Below are positions 1 through 9,098 of a stretch of DNA of 64,000 nucleotides, piece after piece. The notes below the pieces were generated by a model. The model made no database searches. It was not told the DNA's origin and worked only from the letters and a program-made list of their open reading frames with translations. This stretch comes from Pseudonocardia sp. GTDB lineage: Bacteria > Actinomycetota > Actinomycetes > Mycobacteriales > Pseudonocardiaceae. Position numbers and translations under genes: made by a program. The stretch is taken from positions 1-64,000 of the forward strand of contig JAJCYC010000032.1 of NCBI GenBank assembly GCA_029263115.1, read 5' to 3'. Positions within the stretch are counted from its first letter, which is position 1, and every line of letters begins with the position of its first letter.

Positions 1-501
1 CGGCACGGCCTGCCGCCGCACCCCGGGCCGCCGATCACCGGAGTGCCCGCCGAGGACGGCCTGCGCGCCTGGCGCACCCTGCGCGACGCGATCGCCGACC
101 TGCCCGAGCCGCTCGGCGACAAGCTGGAGCACCCGGACTGGATCCACCACGTGGGTTGGCCGGGCGCCCGCAGCTACCCCGGGCACACCCCGAACACACT
201 GGACCGGCCGGCCAAGACGGTCAAGGCCGGGGTGCACGGGGTGCCCGGCGGGGAGAGCGTGCTGCGCCGCGACGACGGCTCGATCCGCTACCTCACCGTC
301 CGCGAGGTCGCCCGGATCATGACCTTCCCGGACCACTGGCGGCTGGCCGGCCCGCGCGGAGAGCAGATGCGCCAGCTGGGCAACGCGGTCCCGGTGCGGC
401 TCGGCCGGGTGATGGCCGACGCGGTGCGCAACGCCCTGCGCGACACCCCGGTGCCGGGCCGCGTGGCGACCGCCGTTGCGGAGTCCGCCGTCGCGCGTTA
501 G
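1..501 (+). CDS. DNA (cytosine-5-)-methyltransferase, C-terminal part (5' end outside window)
   Basis: C-terminal Dcm-type motifs RYLTVREVARIMTFPDHW and QLGNAVPV; frame open to window start. Confidence 0.85.
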   Translation, partial: RHGLPPHPGPPITGVPAEDGLRAWRTLRDAIADLPEPLGDKLEHPDWIHHVGWPGARSYPGHTPNTLDRPAKTVKAGVHGVPGGESVLRRDDGSIRYLTVREVARIMTFPDHWRLAGPRGEQMRQLGNAVPVRLGRVMADAVRNALRDTPVPGRVATAVAESAVAR

Positions 502-545
502 ACCGGGCAGCTGGCATGGTGTCCCACAACCCCCGGAGGATCGGT

Positions 546-722
546 ATGCGCAACGGTGTGTCGCTGGGAACCCTGCTCTGGCTGATCATCGGAGTGGTGG
601 TGGCCCTGTCCAACGGCTACCCGATCACCAACGTGTCCTCGCTGCTGTCGTTCCTGCTGGCCATGTTCCTGTGGCCACTCGTGCTGCTCGGCGTCGACCT
701 GCACATCAACCTCGGCGTCTGA
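546..722 (+). CDS. small membrane protein (58 aa)
   Basis: ATG at 546 after GGAGG; two hydrophobic segments. Confidence 0.5.
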   Translation: MRNGVSLGTLLWLIIGVVVALSNGYPITNVSSLLSFLLAMFLWPLVLLGVDLHINLGV

Positions 723-756
723 GCCGCGCGGCGAAGCAGGTCGGCGCGTGGCAACC

Positions 757-772
757 GCGTTCAGCTGAACGC
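757..772. repeat. 16-bp perfect palindrome gcgttcagctgaacgc
   Basis: read directly; intergenic. Confidence 0.6.
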
Positions 773-971
773 ACCCCGGCCGGGGTCGGGCCGAGCCCGG
801 ACGCGCCGTGGCGGTCTGTCCGCCGGGCAGGCCGTCGGGAACGGCAGGAGGCCCCGAAATCGGCACATCGGGATCGGGCGGGCCGGCGGAGAGACCGGCC
901 CAGCCGGCGCTTCTCGGCGCGCTAGCCTGAACGAACCCCGCCTCGCCCACCCCAACCCCAAGGAGCATCCG

Positions 972-1379
972 GTGGCCTCTCGGCTCAACCCGTACCTCGG
1001 ATTCGCCGGCGACGCCCGACCGGCCCTGGAGTTCTACCGGTCGGTGTTCGGCGGCACGCTGACGCTGCACACGTTCGGCGAGTTCGGCGCCTCGGACGCG
1101 CCCCAGGCCGACCAGATCATGCACGGGATGCTGGAGACCGACAGCGGCTACACGCTGATGGGTTCGGACACCCCGCCCGGCATGCCGCACACCCCGGGCA
1201 ACACCATCTCGATCAGCCTCAGCGGCGACGACGGCGACGAGCTGCGCGGCTACTGGCGGCAGCTGTCCGAGGGCGGCGCGGTCACCGTGCCGATGGAGAA
1301 GCAGACGTGGGGTGACGAGTTCGGCATGTGCACCGACCGGTTCGGCACCGTCTGGATGGTCAACGTCACCCAGGGCTGA
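972..1379 (+). CDS. VOC/PhnB-like family protein
   Basis: LNPYLGFAGDARPALEFYRSVFGG ... WGDEFGMCTDRFGTVWMVN. Confidence 0.8.
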   Translation: MASRLNPYLGFAGDARPALEFYRSVFGGTLTLHTFGEFGASDAPQADQIMHGMLETDSGYTLMGSDTPPGMPHTPGNTISISLSGDDGDELRGYWRQLSEGGAVTVPMEKQTWGDEFGMCTDRFGTVWMVNVTQG

Positions 1380-1384
1380 GCGCG

Positions 1385-2203
1385 ATGACCAGCATCGAGG
1401 TGACGCCGACCGAGGTGGTCTCCGCCGACGGCACCCGGATCCGGGTCGACCGCCTGGGCTCGGGTCCCGCGTTGGTCGCGGTGCACGGCGCGACCGCGTC
1501 CCGCACCCGGTGGGCCGAGGTCGCGCCACTGCTCGCCGGCCGGCGCACCCTGCACCTGATGGACCGGCGCGGCCGGGGCGACAGCGGCGACGGCGGGGTG
1601 CACGGCGCCGGGCCGTACCACCTGGACCGCGAGGTCGAGGACGTGGTCGCGGTCGTCGAGGCGGTCGGCGCCCCGGTGGTGCTGCTCGGGCACTCGTTCG
1701 GCGGTCTGTGCGCGCTGGAGGCGGCCACCCGCACCGACGCGGTGGCCGCGCTGCTGCTCTACGAGCCTGCGGTGGCGGTGCCCGGTCACCCGGTGGCGCC
1801 GCCGACCCTGGTCACCCGGATGCGCGCGCTGCTCGAGGCCGGCGACCGGGACGGCGTGCTGGCCACGTTCCTGCGCGAGGCGCTCGGTCTGGACGACGCG
1901 ACGATCGACGCGATGCGTCCCACCCCGCTGTGGGCCGCCCGGATCGCCGCCGCGCACACCATCGGCAGGGAGATCGACGCGGTGGCCGGCTACGCACCCG
2001 ACCCCGGGCGGCTGGCCGGCCTGCGGATGCCGGTCCGGCTGCTCGTGGGCAGCGCCAGCCCGCCAGGGTTGGTCGCCGCCGCGCACGCGGTGCACGCCGC
2101 GGTTGCGCACAGCGACCTGGTGGAGCTGCCCGGTCAGGGCCACATCGCGATGGACACCGCGCCCCGGTTGTTCGTCGACGAGGTCCTCCGCTTCGGCGGC
2201 TGA
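1385..2203 (+). CDS. alpha/beta hydrolase
   Basis: GHSFGG nucleophile elbow, VAVHGA oxyanion motif, terminal GHIAM. Confidence 0.8.
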   Translation: MTSIEVTPTEVVSADGTRIRVDRLGSGPALVAVHGATASRTRWAEVAPLLAGRRTLHLMDRRGRGDSGDGGVHGAGPYHLDREVEDVVAVVEAVGAPVVLLGHSFGGLCALEAATRTDAVAALLLYEPAVAVPGHPVAPPTLVTRMRALLEAGDRDGVLATFLREALGLDDATIDAMRPTPLWAARIAAAHTIGREIDAVAGYAPDPGRLAGLRMPVRLLVGSASPPGLVAAAHAVHAAVAHSDLVELPGQGHIAMDTAPRLFVDEVLRFGG

Positions 2204-2217
2204 CCCGCCGGTCGGAC

Positions 2218-2742
2218 ATGACCTCACGAACCCGGCCCGCCGCGCGTCCTCATGGTGTGAGACGCCGACCGTTCGACGAGATCGTGACCGAGTTCGGTCC
2301 GGTGGTGCTGCGGGTGTGCCGCGCGGCACTGGGCTCGGGCTGGAACGACGGGGCCGCCGACGACGCCTGGTCGGAGACCTTCCTGGCCGCGCTCAAGGCC
2401 TACCCGGAACTGCCGGCCGACGTCGACATGCAGGCCTGGCTGGTACGGGTGGCACACCGCAAGGCGATCGACCAGCACCGGGCCCGGGCCCGCCGCCCGG
2501 TGCCCACCGACGAGCTGCCGGATCGGCCGCCCGACCCGGCCCCCGACCACCGGGACCTGTGGCGGGAGGTGGCCACGCTGCCGAAGAAGCAGCGGTTCGC
2601 GGTGGCCTACCACTACCTCGCCGGGCTGCGGTACGCGCAGGTCGCGGAGCTACTGGGCAACACCGAGGCCGCCGCGCGGCGGGCCGGCGCCGACGGGGTG
2701 GCCGCGCTGCGCCGCCGACTGGTCATGACGGAGGAGCGATGA
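2218..2742 (+). CDS. ECF-type RNA polymerase sigma factor
   Basis: sigma-70 region 2 (AWLVRVAHRKAIDQHRAR) and region 4 (LPKKQRFAVAYHYLAGLRYAQVAELLG). Confidence 0.8.
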   Translation: MTSRTRPAARPHGVRRRPFDEIVTEFGPVVLRVCRAALGSGWNDGAADDAWSETFLAALKAYPELPADVDMQAWLVRVAHRKAIDQHRARARRPVPTDELPDRPPDPAPDHRDLWREVATLPKKQRFAVAYHYLAGLRYAQVAELLGNTEAAARRAGADGVAALRRRLVMTEER

Positions 2743-3440
2743 ACGGAATCAACGAACTGTCCGCGCTGCTGTACGGGGCGGGACCGGACCTCGACACGGC
2801 GACCGACGGGACGCCGGCCGCTGACGACCGGAACCCGCGCGGTCCGGCAGGGACCGCCCCGGACGAGTCGCCGACCGACGCCACCGTGCCGCGCGCGCTG
2901 CGCGACCGGCTGGCCGCCGAGGCCCAGCGCGACGGGCTGCTCGACATCGCCTACCGCACGCTCGACTCGCCGGTCGGGTCGCTGCTGCTCGCGGCGACCG
3001 ATCAGGGGCTGGTGCGGGTGGCGTTCGCGGTCGAGGGCCACGACAGCGTGCTGGCCGGGCTCGCCAACACCGTCAGCCCACGGATCCTGGCCGCGCCGAC
3101 CCGGCTGGACGCCGCCGCCCGCGAGGTGGACGAGTACTTCGCCGGCCGGCGCACCCGGTTCGGGCTGGCGCTGGACTACCGGCTGGCCAGCGGCTTCCGC
3201 CGCGAGGTGATCATGCGGCTGGTCGACATCGGCTACGGCCGCACCGCCAGCTACGCCGAGCTCGCGGCCGCTGCCGGCAACCCGAAGGCGGTCCGCGCGG
3301 TCGGCACCGCGTGCGCCCGAAACCCGCTGCCGATCGTGCTGCCCTGTCACCGCGTGGTGCGCAGCGACGGCAGCCCGGGCGGCTACCTGGGCGGGCCGGA
3401 CGCCAAGCGGGCGCTGCTCGCCCTCGAGGCGAGCTCGTGA
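2739..3440 (+). CDS. ogt: methylated-DNA--[protein]-cysteine S-methyltransferase with ~60-aa N-terminal extension
   Basis: active-site IVLPCHRVVRSDGSPGGYLGG; ATGA overlap with upstream sigma gene. Confidence 0.88.
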   Translation: MNGINELSALLYGAGPDLDTATDGTPAADDRNPRGPAGTAPDESPTDATVPRALRDRLAAEAQRDGLLDIAYRTLDSPVGSLLLAATDQGLVRVAFAVEGHDSVLAGLANTVSPRILAAPTRLDAAAREVDEYFAGRRTRFGLALDYRLASGFRREVIMRLVDIGYGRTASYAELAAAAGNPKAVRAVGTACARNPLPIVLPCHRVVRSDGSPGGYLGGPDAKRALLALEASS

Positions 3441-4186
3441 GTGGCGAGTGCGGCTATGCCGGCACCCGCCACGCACAGGTACTGGCCCGCGCCGACTGGG
3501 CGCGGGTGCACAGCGAGCTGGACGAGTTCGGCTGCGGGTCGGTGGGCCGGGTGCTGGAGCCGGAGCAGTGTCGGGAGCTGGCCGCGCTGTTCGACCAGCC
3601 GGAGCTGTTCCGCTCCACGGTGGACATGGCCCGCCACCGCTACGGCCGCGGGGTCTACCGGTACTTCGCCCACCCGCTTCCGCCGCTGGTCACCGCGCTA
3701 CGCGCGGAGTGCTACCGTGGGCTGCTGCCGCTGGCCCGGGACTGGGCGGCGCGGCTGGGTCGGCCGGCGCAGTGGCCGGACACCCTCGACGAGTGGCTGG
3801 CGCAGTGCCACCGGGCCGGCCAGACCCGCCCCACGCCGCTGCTGCTGAGCTACGCCGCGGGCGACTGGAACGCGCTGCACCGCGACCTCTACGGCGAGCT
3901 GGTGTTCCCGCTGCAGGTGGTGATCTGCCTGGACCAGCCGGGCCCGCCCGAGCTGGGCGGAGACCACACCGGCGGCGAGTTCCTGCTGGTCGAGCAGCGG
4001 CCGAGGGCGCAGTCGAAGGGCATCGTGCGAGCCCTCGGTCGCGGCGAGGCGCTGGTGTTCACCACCCGGGACCGGCCGGTGCGCTCGGCGCGGGGCTGGT
4101 CGGCGGCCCCGGTGCGGCACGGGGTGAGCACCCTGCTGTCCGGCCGCCGACGCACCCTCGGTCTGGTCCTGCACGACGCGGCGTGA
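3437..4186 (+). CDS. 2OG-Fe(II) oxygenase family protein
   Basis: YAAGDWNALHRDLYGELVFPLQVVICL ... GGEFLLVEQRPRAQSKG ... RHGVSTLLSGRRRTLGLVLHDA; GTGA overlap with ogt. Confidence 0.8.
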   Translation: MSGECGYAGTRHAQVLARADWARVHSELDEFGCGSVGRVLEPEQCRELAALFDQPELFRSTVDMARHRYGRGVYRYFAHPLPPLVTALRAECYRGLLPLARDWAARLGRPAQWPDTLDEWLAQCHRAGQTRPTPLLLSYAAGDWNALHRDLYGELVFPLQVVICLDQPGPPELGGDHTGGEFLLVEQRPRAQSKGIVRALGRGEALVFTTRDRPVRSARGWSAAPVRHGVSTLLSGRRRTLGLVLHDAA

Positions 4187-4277
4187 GCGGGCTACCACCG
4201 ATTGTTTCACGTGGAACGGTGGCAGGCGGCCACCAGAAGCAGCCCGAACTCGACCGTTGCCGGTGCGCGCGTCGAAC

Positions 4278-4763
4278 TCAGTCGTCGTCGGGGTCCGCGC
4301 CGCCGGGCACCAACGTGCGGACCTGCTCGCCGAGCCGGGCCAGTGCCTCCTCGCCGAGGTCGTTCAGCTCGTCGACCGCGTACTCCAGGCGGCGGGCGAA
4401 CTCGGCGGTGGCCTTCTCCACGGTGCCCCGCGCCCGCACCACCTCCGGCCGCTCGCCGATCCGGTCGAGCGTCTGCTGGCCGCGGTCGGTGAGCTCGACG
4501 TAGATCCACCGCAGCTGGCCGCCGTCCCCGCCGGACCGGAAGTCGGTGAGCGCGGCGGCCGTGCGCGGCGGCTTGACCCCCCAGAGCTCGGCGCCCGGCA
4601 GCGAGGCCTGGACCTCGGCCAACGTGGAGACGGCCAGCTCACCGGCGCCCAGGCAGGCCAGCAACGGCCCGCGCACGGGCTCGATGTGCCGCCCGAGCAC
4701 GCTCGACGCCCGGGCGCGCGCCCGACGCAGATCACCGGACACCGGCAACGACGCGATCACGAC
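4278..4763 (-). CDS. conserved hypothetical protein
   Basis: in-frame ORF with actinobacterial codon bias; start uncertain. Confidence 0.5.
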   Translation of the reverse strand, partial: VVIASLPVSGDLRRARARASSVLGRHIEPVRGPLLACLGAGELAVSTLAEVQASLPGAELWGVKPPRTAAALTDFRSGGDGGQLRWIYVELTDRGQQTLDRIGERPEVVRARGTVEKATAEFARRLEYAVDELNDLGEEALARLGEQVRTLVPGGADPDDD

Positions 4764-4815
4764 ACCACCACTTCCACGATCGCCTTCCAGGGTACCGACC
4801 TCCGGCGACAGCCAG

Positions 4816-4831
4816 CAGTGAGCGCTCACTG
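4816..4831. promoter_or_regulatory. 16-bp perfect palindrome cagtgagcgctcactg (TetR-type operator-like)
   Basis: read directly; sits between a minus-strand ORF and DoxX. Confidence 0.55.
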
Positions 4832-5035
4832 TAGCCATGGCGAAAGGCGCAGGTCACGCAGCTACCGCGTGAAACAGATCCCGTGCAGGGTCACGCACAT
4901 CACCCCATTCGGGCCACCGAACGCGAGCCGCCGGCGCCGCTCGGCCGGTACCCGCCGAAGGCCACCGACCAGTTCCGCCCCCGCGGCCCGACTACACCGT
5001 TGAACGCCACACCGGACCGCACACTGGAGCCCACG

Positions 5036-5434
5036 ATGACCGTGACCACCCCCACCACCTCCCGCGCCGCGAACATCGGCCTCTGGACACTGCAGGTGCT
5101 GCTCGCGGCGGCCTACGCGTTCTCCGCGTACGCCAAGCTCACCGCCGACCCGCGCAACGTCGAAGGATTCGAGGCCATGGGCCTGGGTAACACGGGCATG
5201 TACATCATCGGGGCGCTCGAGCTGGCCGGCGCGATTGCGATGTTCATCCCGAAGCTGACCGGCCTGGCCGCGGCGTGCCTCGTCGCGTTGATGATCGGCG
5301 GCGTGGTGGCCACGCTGGCCATCGGCGGCGGCTCGCTCGCGCTGATCCCCGCGGTGTTCGGGGTGGTGGCCGCTGTGGTGGCGTGGGGCCGCCGGCACAG
5401 CACGCGGGCGCTGGTGCACGCCGTCCGGGGCTGA
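5036..5434 (+). CDS. DoxX family membrane protein
   Basis: four hydrophobic helices; AAAYAFSAYAKL...GALELAGAIAMFIP. Confidence 0.75.
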   Translation: MTVTTPTTSRAANIGLWTLQVLLAAAYAFSAYAKLTADPRNVEGFEAMGLGNTGMYIIGALELAGAIAMFIPKLTGLAAACLVALMIGGVVATLAIGGGSLALIPAVFGVVAAVVAWGRRHSTRALVHAVRG

Positions 5435-5537
5435 CCCGCCGGAGTCGGGCGCCGGGCCAGACCGGATCGGGTTCGGCGAGCCGACGGGCGGACGGGCGGA
5501 CGGGCCGGCGGGGCCTCCCACCGGGCGGCCGGATCCC

Positions 5538-5559
5538 GATGTGCCGATATCGGCACATC
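5538..5559. repeat. 22-bp perfect palindrome gatgtgccgatatcggcacatc (REP-like; related half copy at ~855-877)
   Basis: read directly. Confidence 0.7.
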
Positions 5560-5575
5560 ACTGCGCCGGAGCCCC

Positions 5576-6526
5576 GTGGTGAGACCGGCCCCGATCCACC
5601 CGATCGCGGCCAACCGATCGACCGGGCGCGCGCGAACACCCGGTGTGCGATTCGACGACCGCGTCCAGGCCATGCTGATGCACGCCGGCGCCCGCTGGAG
5701 CGTCCGCTACGGCGACAACCTCCGGTTCGCCGGGGCCGACCTGCCGGCGCCGACGACGGTCAGGCTGCCGACCCGGCACGGCCGGGTACCGGTGCACGTC
5801 TACCGCCCGCCGGGCACCGACCTACCCGTCTACCTGCACTTCCACGGCGGAGCCTGGCTGATGCGCTACCCGGCGATGGACGACTGGTGGTGCCGCTACG
5901 TGGCCGCCACCGCGGGTGTCGCGGTGCTCAACGTCGACTTCCGCACCGGCCCCTACGTGGCCTACCCGGTGGCGCAGCACCAGTGCCACGACGTCGCGCA
6001 CCACGTCGCCACCAGCGGCGGCGGGCTCGGGCTGGACGGTGGCCGGCTGGTCGTCGGCGGGTTCTCCTCCGGCGGCGGACTGGCCGCGTCGGTGTGCCTG
6101 CAGGCCCGCGACGCCGGATCGTTCGCGCCCGTGCTGCAGGTGCTCGGGGTGCCCGCGCTGGACCTCGCCCGGGATCCGGTGACCGACCCGCCGGGGATGA
6201 TCTCGCCGGCGCTGCGCGCGCTGGTCCGGCGGGTCTACTTCCCGGATCCGGCGACCCGGACGCACCCGTACGCCTCACCGGTGCTGGCCCCCGACCTGAG
6301 CGGGCTGCCCCCGGCGGTGATCTGCACCGCCGAGCGGGACACCCTGCGCGCCGACGGTGAGCTGTACGTGCGGCGGCTGCGCGAGGCGGGAGTTCCGGTG
6401 CGGCACGACCTGTCCCCCGGCGTCGACCACTACTTCCTCACCGAGAACCCGACCCGGGCCCGCGCCACGATGGCGATGATCGCCGACGCGATCACCCGGG
6501 CCACCGCCCCGGCGACCGCAGGCTAG
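5576..6526 (+). CDS. alpha/beta hydrolase, HSL/esterase-like
   Basis: HFHGGAWLMRYP oxyanion motif, GFSSGGG, PGVDHYF; exact start uncertain. Confidence 0.78.
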   Translation: MVRPAPIHPIAANRSTGRARTPGVRFDDRVQAMLMHAGARWSVRYGDNLRFAGADLPAPTTVRLPTRHGRVPVHVYRPPGTDLPVYLHFHGGAWLMRYPAMDDWWCRYVAATAGVAVLNVDFRTGPYVAYPVAQHQCHDVAHHVATSGGGLGLDGGRLVVGGFSSGGGLAASVCLQARDAGSFAPVLQVLGVPALDLARDPVTDPPGMISPALRALVRRVYFPDPATRTHPYASPVLAPDLSGLPPAVICTAERDTLRADGELYVRRLREAGVPVRHDLSPGVDHYFLTENPTRARATMAMIADAITRATAPATAG

Positions 6527-6590
6527 GCCCCGGCCAGCTCGTACCTGGCCACGGTGGTGTACGGCGGCCACCGGCCGAACCGGATCGGGC

Positions 6591-7698
6591 TCACCGCGCG
6601 TCGGCCCGCCGGGCCCGATCGAGCGCCCGCGTCTCGTCCGCCGGGTCGGGTCGCAGCAGGGAACCGGGTGCCGGCGCACCGCCGGCGCCGAGCTGGTTCA
6701 TCCGCTTGGGTACCGGGGCACACTGGCAGGCGAGCGGAACCGGGTGCCCGTTGCGGCCGAGGCCGGCAAGCCGCTGGTGCACCTCGACGAACTCGCCGTG
6801 CGGCAACCGTTTAATGATCCCGGTCTCCACACCGTGCTCCAGCACCGCCCGGTCGCCGCGCTGCAGGCCGAGACAGAGCCGGTAGGTGAGCCAGTAGGCC
6901 AGCGGCGGCAGCAGGAGCAGCCCGATCCGTCCGGCCCAGATGGTCGCGTTGATGGACAGGTCGAACACGTAGGCGAAGATGTCGTTGCCGGACGCGATCA
7001 GCAGCCAGGTGTAGCGCGAGCAGGATGCCCGGCAGCAGCAGCACGTGCACGATGTAGAGCTGCGGGATGATCTCGGTACCCGGGAACTCCCCGCCGAACA
7101 GGGCCCAGTGCGTCCAGGTCCCCACCACCGGCACGGACAGGGTGATCCCCGACCCGATCCGCAGCCCGGTCCCGGACAGCAGGTCGTCGGCCAGCGAGTA
7201 GCCGCTGAACCCCTCGAAGGTGCCGACCAGCAGCAGGACGCCGAGCAGCCAGTTGGACTCGCCGGGCTTGCGGAATGCTCCGGTGAAGAACGTCCGGAGC
7301 ATGTGCACCATCATCGAGGCGATGAACAGCAGCGCCGCCCAGTGGTGCAACTGCCGCATGAACAGCCCGCCCCGGACCTCGAACGAGATGTCCAGCGTGG
7401 TCTCGTAGGCCCGGGTCATCTCCACCCCGCGCAGGTTGGCGAACGCGCCGTCGTAGACGACGTCCTCCATCGAGGGGTCGAAGAACAGTGCCAGGTACAC
7501 GCCGGTGAGCAGCAGGATCACGAAGCTGTAGAGCGCGATCTCGCCCAGCATGAACGACCAGTGCGTCGGGAACACCTTGTTGAACTGGCGACGCAGCCCG
7601 GCCGCCGGGTGGAAGCGCTGGTCCAGCTCGTCCAGGCCGGCGGCGGCCCTGGACCGTCCGGCGCCCGACGATCTGGTCGGCGTGGTGAGCGAACTCAT
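6591..7698 (-). pseudogene. qcrB: cytochrome bc1 cytochrome b subunit (QcrB-like), internally deleted and out of frame
   Basis: N-terminal part ([24 protein letters not shown]...LHHWAALLF...[16 protein letters not shown]) is followed directly, in another frame, by a C-terminal part ([45 protein letters not shown]). Confidence 0.8.
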
Positions 7699-7812
7699 CG
7701 GTCGGCTCCTGGAGTGTAGAAAACGATGCGCTACCGACGCGCCGTATCCCTTTTTCTCACCCAGCGGAGGTAAACCCGCTGGGTGGGTCCGTAGACCCGA
7801 CGCCGACCCACG

Positions 7813-8907
7813 TCACCGGGTTGGCGTGGGAGGCTCCGCCGCCGGCCGGGCGGGAGGCAGCGGGGCGCGCAATGAGGACTCGTCCCGGTCCCACCGGGTG
7901 ATCAGGTGCTGCTCGAACCGCCGCCCGAGCAGCCCCGCCGCCCGCATGCCGAACACCACGTCGCCGGCCAGCTCCGGCTCCGCGGCCAGCAGCGGTTCCC
8001 ATACGCCGGTGCGGATCAGCTGCTCGTGCACCGCGTCGGCCTCGACGTGCTCGTCGTAGAACTCGGTCGCCGCCGCGCCCAGGCCCAGCCGCCGCATCGC
8101 CCGGACCATTCTCAGCGATCCGGGTGAGGAGGTCAGCTCGACCACGGCGAACTGGCCGACCAGCGCGCCGCGCAGTGCCCGGTGCAACCCGCACAGGGAC
8201 ATGAGGTTGACCTCGGCGAGGGTGCTGGCCGGTGCGGCGTCGAGGTACCCGCCGTACCCGGGATCGAGGCCCAGCGCGGTCATCATCTCGGCGAACAACC
8301 GGGAGTGCATGCGCGCCGGGCGTCCCGCGCCGTACTCATCGTGTTCGACCGCGACCAGGGCGGACTTGGCCGGGCCGGTGAGTCGGGGAATGACCCAGGC
8401 CTGCGGGTCGGCCTCCTTGAGGTGGTAGAGCGAACGGTGGGCCACGTACTCGCGCAGCTGCCAGAGCCGGCCCCGCCCCAGCAGGTGATGGGACACGCCG
8501 GTGTCGCTGCCCGGTCCGGTGGGCTCGACGAGCAGGCCGTCCACCTCGGCCGGCACGTCCCGGCCGGGTTCGGTGTCCGCGCGCAGCGCGCCCAGGAACA
8601 CCCGCTCCAGTTCGCGCCGCGCGGTCAGCAGGCCCGGTTCCCACTCGCGGTCGTCGACGGCACCCTGTTCAGCACCGTCGTCGACGCCGGCGAAACCCCG
8701 GTAGTGCAGCTCGTAGCAGCAGTACAGCGCCAGCTGCAGGTCGTCGCCGTAGGCGTCGGCGCCGGATGCCGGCGGGCACCCGCCCGGCCGACCGCGGATC
8801 AGCTCCAGCACGGCGGCCGACAGCGGCCCCCGGGGCCGGGGCAGCGGCGGCGCGACCGGGTGTTCGGTGGCGGTGGTCCGGTTCGCTGTCGAGCTCACCG
8901 GTCCTCG
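7813..8907 (-). CDS. iron-containing redox enzyme family protein (haem-oxygenase-like fold)
   Basis: RLFAEMMTALGLDPGYGGYLDAAPASTLAEVNLMSLCGLHRALRGALVGQFAVVELTSSPGSLRM ... EFYDEHVEADAVHEQ; start approximate. Confidence 0.75.
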   Translation of the reverse strand, partial: RGPVSSTANRTTATEHPVAPPLPRPRGPLSAAVLELIRGRPGGCPPASGADAYGDDLQLALYCCYELHYRGFAGVDDGAEQGAVDDREWEPGLLTARRELERVFLGALRADTEPGRDVPAEVDGLLVEPTGPGSDTGVSHHLLGRGRLWQLREYVAHRSLYHLKEADPQAWVIPRLTGPAKSALVAVEHDEYGAGRPARMHSRLFAEMMTALGLDPGYGGYLDAAPASTLAEVNLMSLCGLHRALRGALVGQFAVVELTSSPGSLRMVRAMRRLGLGAAATEFYDEHVEADAVHEQLIRTGVWEPLLAAEPELAGDVVFGMRAAGLLGRRFEQHLITRWDRDESSLRAPLPPARPAAEPPTPTR

Positions 8908-9098
8908 CCGCCGCGGGTCCGGGCCCGATGGCTGGTGTCGCAGAACGGGTAGCGGCGGCTGCGCCGGCACACGCAGAGCGCGGTGACCGGGCGCTCCGAC
9001 CGCACCCGCCGGCCGTCGGGCAGGACCACCTCGACCGGGCCGGGCACCAGGACCGGGCCGTCGGCGGTCACCGTGACCACCGCATACTCATCCGCCAT
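8895..9098 (-). CDS. CDGSH iron-sulfur domain protein
   Basis: C-V-C-RRSRRYPF-C-DTS-H ligand pattern. Confidence 0.88.
   Translation of the reverse strand: MADEYAVVTVTADGPVLVPGPVEVVLPDGRRVRSERPVTALCVCRRSRRYPFCDTSHRARTRGGEDR

Noticed and set aside
1-722. complete restriction-modification system
   Set aside because: Only the methyltransferase C-terminus is visible and no endonuclease is next to it; upstream context is outside the window
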